Assembly (NCBI GenBank): GCA_039105265.1
Contig: JAPFFF010000010.1
Span: 1,116,001-1,180,000 of the forward strand
Direction: 5' to 3'
From: Tritrichomonas musculus
Taxonomy: Eukaryota > Parabasalia > Tritrichomonadida > Tritrichomonadidae
DNA length: 64,000 bases
Positions 63,855-64,000 of this stretch are shown piece by piece. The notes below the pieces were generated by a model, which was not told the DNA's origin, ran no database searches, and saw only the letters and a program-made list of their open reading frames with translations. The position numbers and the translations under genes were made by a program. Within the stretch, counting starts at the first letter, position 1. Each line of letters opens with the position of its first letter.

Positions 63855-64000
63855 ACATCAATTGATGGTAATCATTAAATGAGTTCATATTATTTTTGTT
63901 CATTAGTCGTGTTGACGGCGGGCTTTAGCCTGACGGAAACCGACTGATATATACTACTAAAACAAGATCAAAGATGTAAATTCTAAAATGAAGATTCAAA
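63813..64000. repeat. Element 3 right terminal inverted repeat (visible part)
   Basis: Perfect inverted match to 43132-43319 up to the last base of the window, so the true end and any target duplication lie beyond it. Includes CCGACTGATATATACTACT at 63940-63958. Confidence 0.93.

Larger units (their letters stand above)
43132..64000. mobile_element. Element 3: Maverick/Polinton, looks whole to window edge
   Basis: At least 20.9 kb. Terminal inverted repeats (43132-43319 and 63813-64000) are identical over the 188 bp visible and probably extend further outward. Inside are two 19 bp minisatellites, packaging ATPase, polymerase B, HNH gene, fibre-like protein, integrase, major capsid protein, minor virion-like proteins and small conserved genes, all as open frames. 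Identical ends argue for a very recent insertion. It appears to lie within Element 2. Confidence 0.92.

Overview
The window looks like nuclear DNA of a trichomonad (Parabasalia), closest in style to Tritrichomonas or Trichomonas; the species cannot be fixed from the sequence. The reasons are the strongly AT-rich, intron-poor sequence, an R2R3-like Myb protein, BspA-type leucine-rich repeats, a Sel1-repeat gene with part of a TKL-type kinase domain, an M60-like peptidase, and above all a dense load of Maverick/Polinton elements, which are known to have expanded massively in this group.

Layout. 1-621 is the 3' part of an M60-like peptidase gene, followed directly by a ~260 bp MITE-like element and a degenerate minisatellite. 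Element 1 (1050-25360) is a Maverick that looks whole: 224 bp terminal inverted repeats differing at about one base, a 5 bp target duplication (CCCGA) and about 17 tightly packed genes: integrase, packaging ATPase, major capsid protein, probable minor capsid proteins, protein-primed DNA polymerase B, two nuclease-like genes and two giant fibre-like proteins. It sits beside an older, broken Maverick remnant (25366 to about 28650). A host block (about 28650-38741) carries a Myb gene, a sedoheptulokinase pseudogene running into a BspA leucine-rich-repeat fragment, a Sel1/kinase pseudogene and an intact EF-hand gene with a CaaX-like tail. Element 2 (from 38742) is the left part of a second Maverick lineage. 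It gives way inside its ATPase gene to Element 3 (43132 or somewhat further left, to beyond 64000), which looks whole apart from the window edge and has terminal repeats identical over the 188 bp visible.

Elements 1, 2 and 3 share the terminal octamer AGTAGTAT and a common set of virion-type genes. Elements 2 and 3 are more closely related: they share a divergent block (capsid gene on minus; an 84-residue membrane-active-like protein and a coiled-coil protein on plus) and a previously uncalled 43-44 residue single-membrane-span protein. Element 1 and Element 3 share two further small proteins of unknown function and a two-part HNH protein. Genes within elements are separated by 10-50 bp, and divergent pairs are driven from extremely short, partly palindromic gaps.

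The most notable observations are the conserved membrane microprotein, the HNH domain built into one polymerase, the possible OTU-like domain at the polymerase N-termini, the tryptophan repeats in a fibre protein, hairpins at element ends, and two different minisatellites that both have a 19 bp period just inside Element 3.
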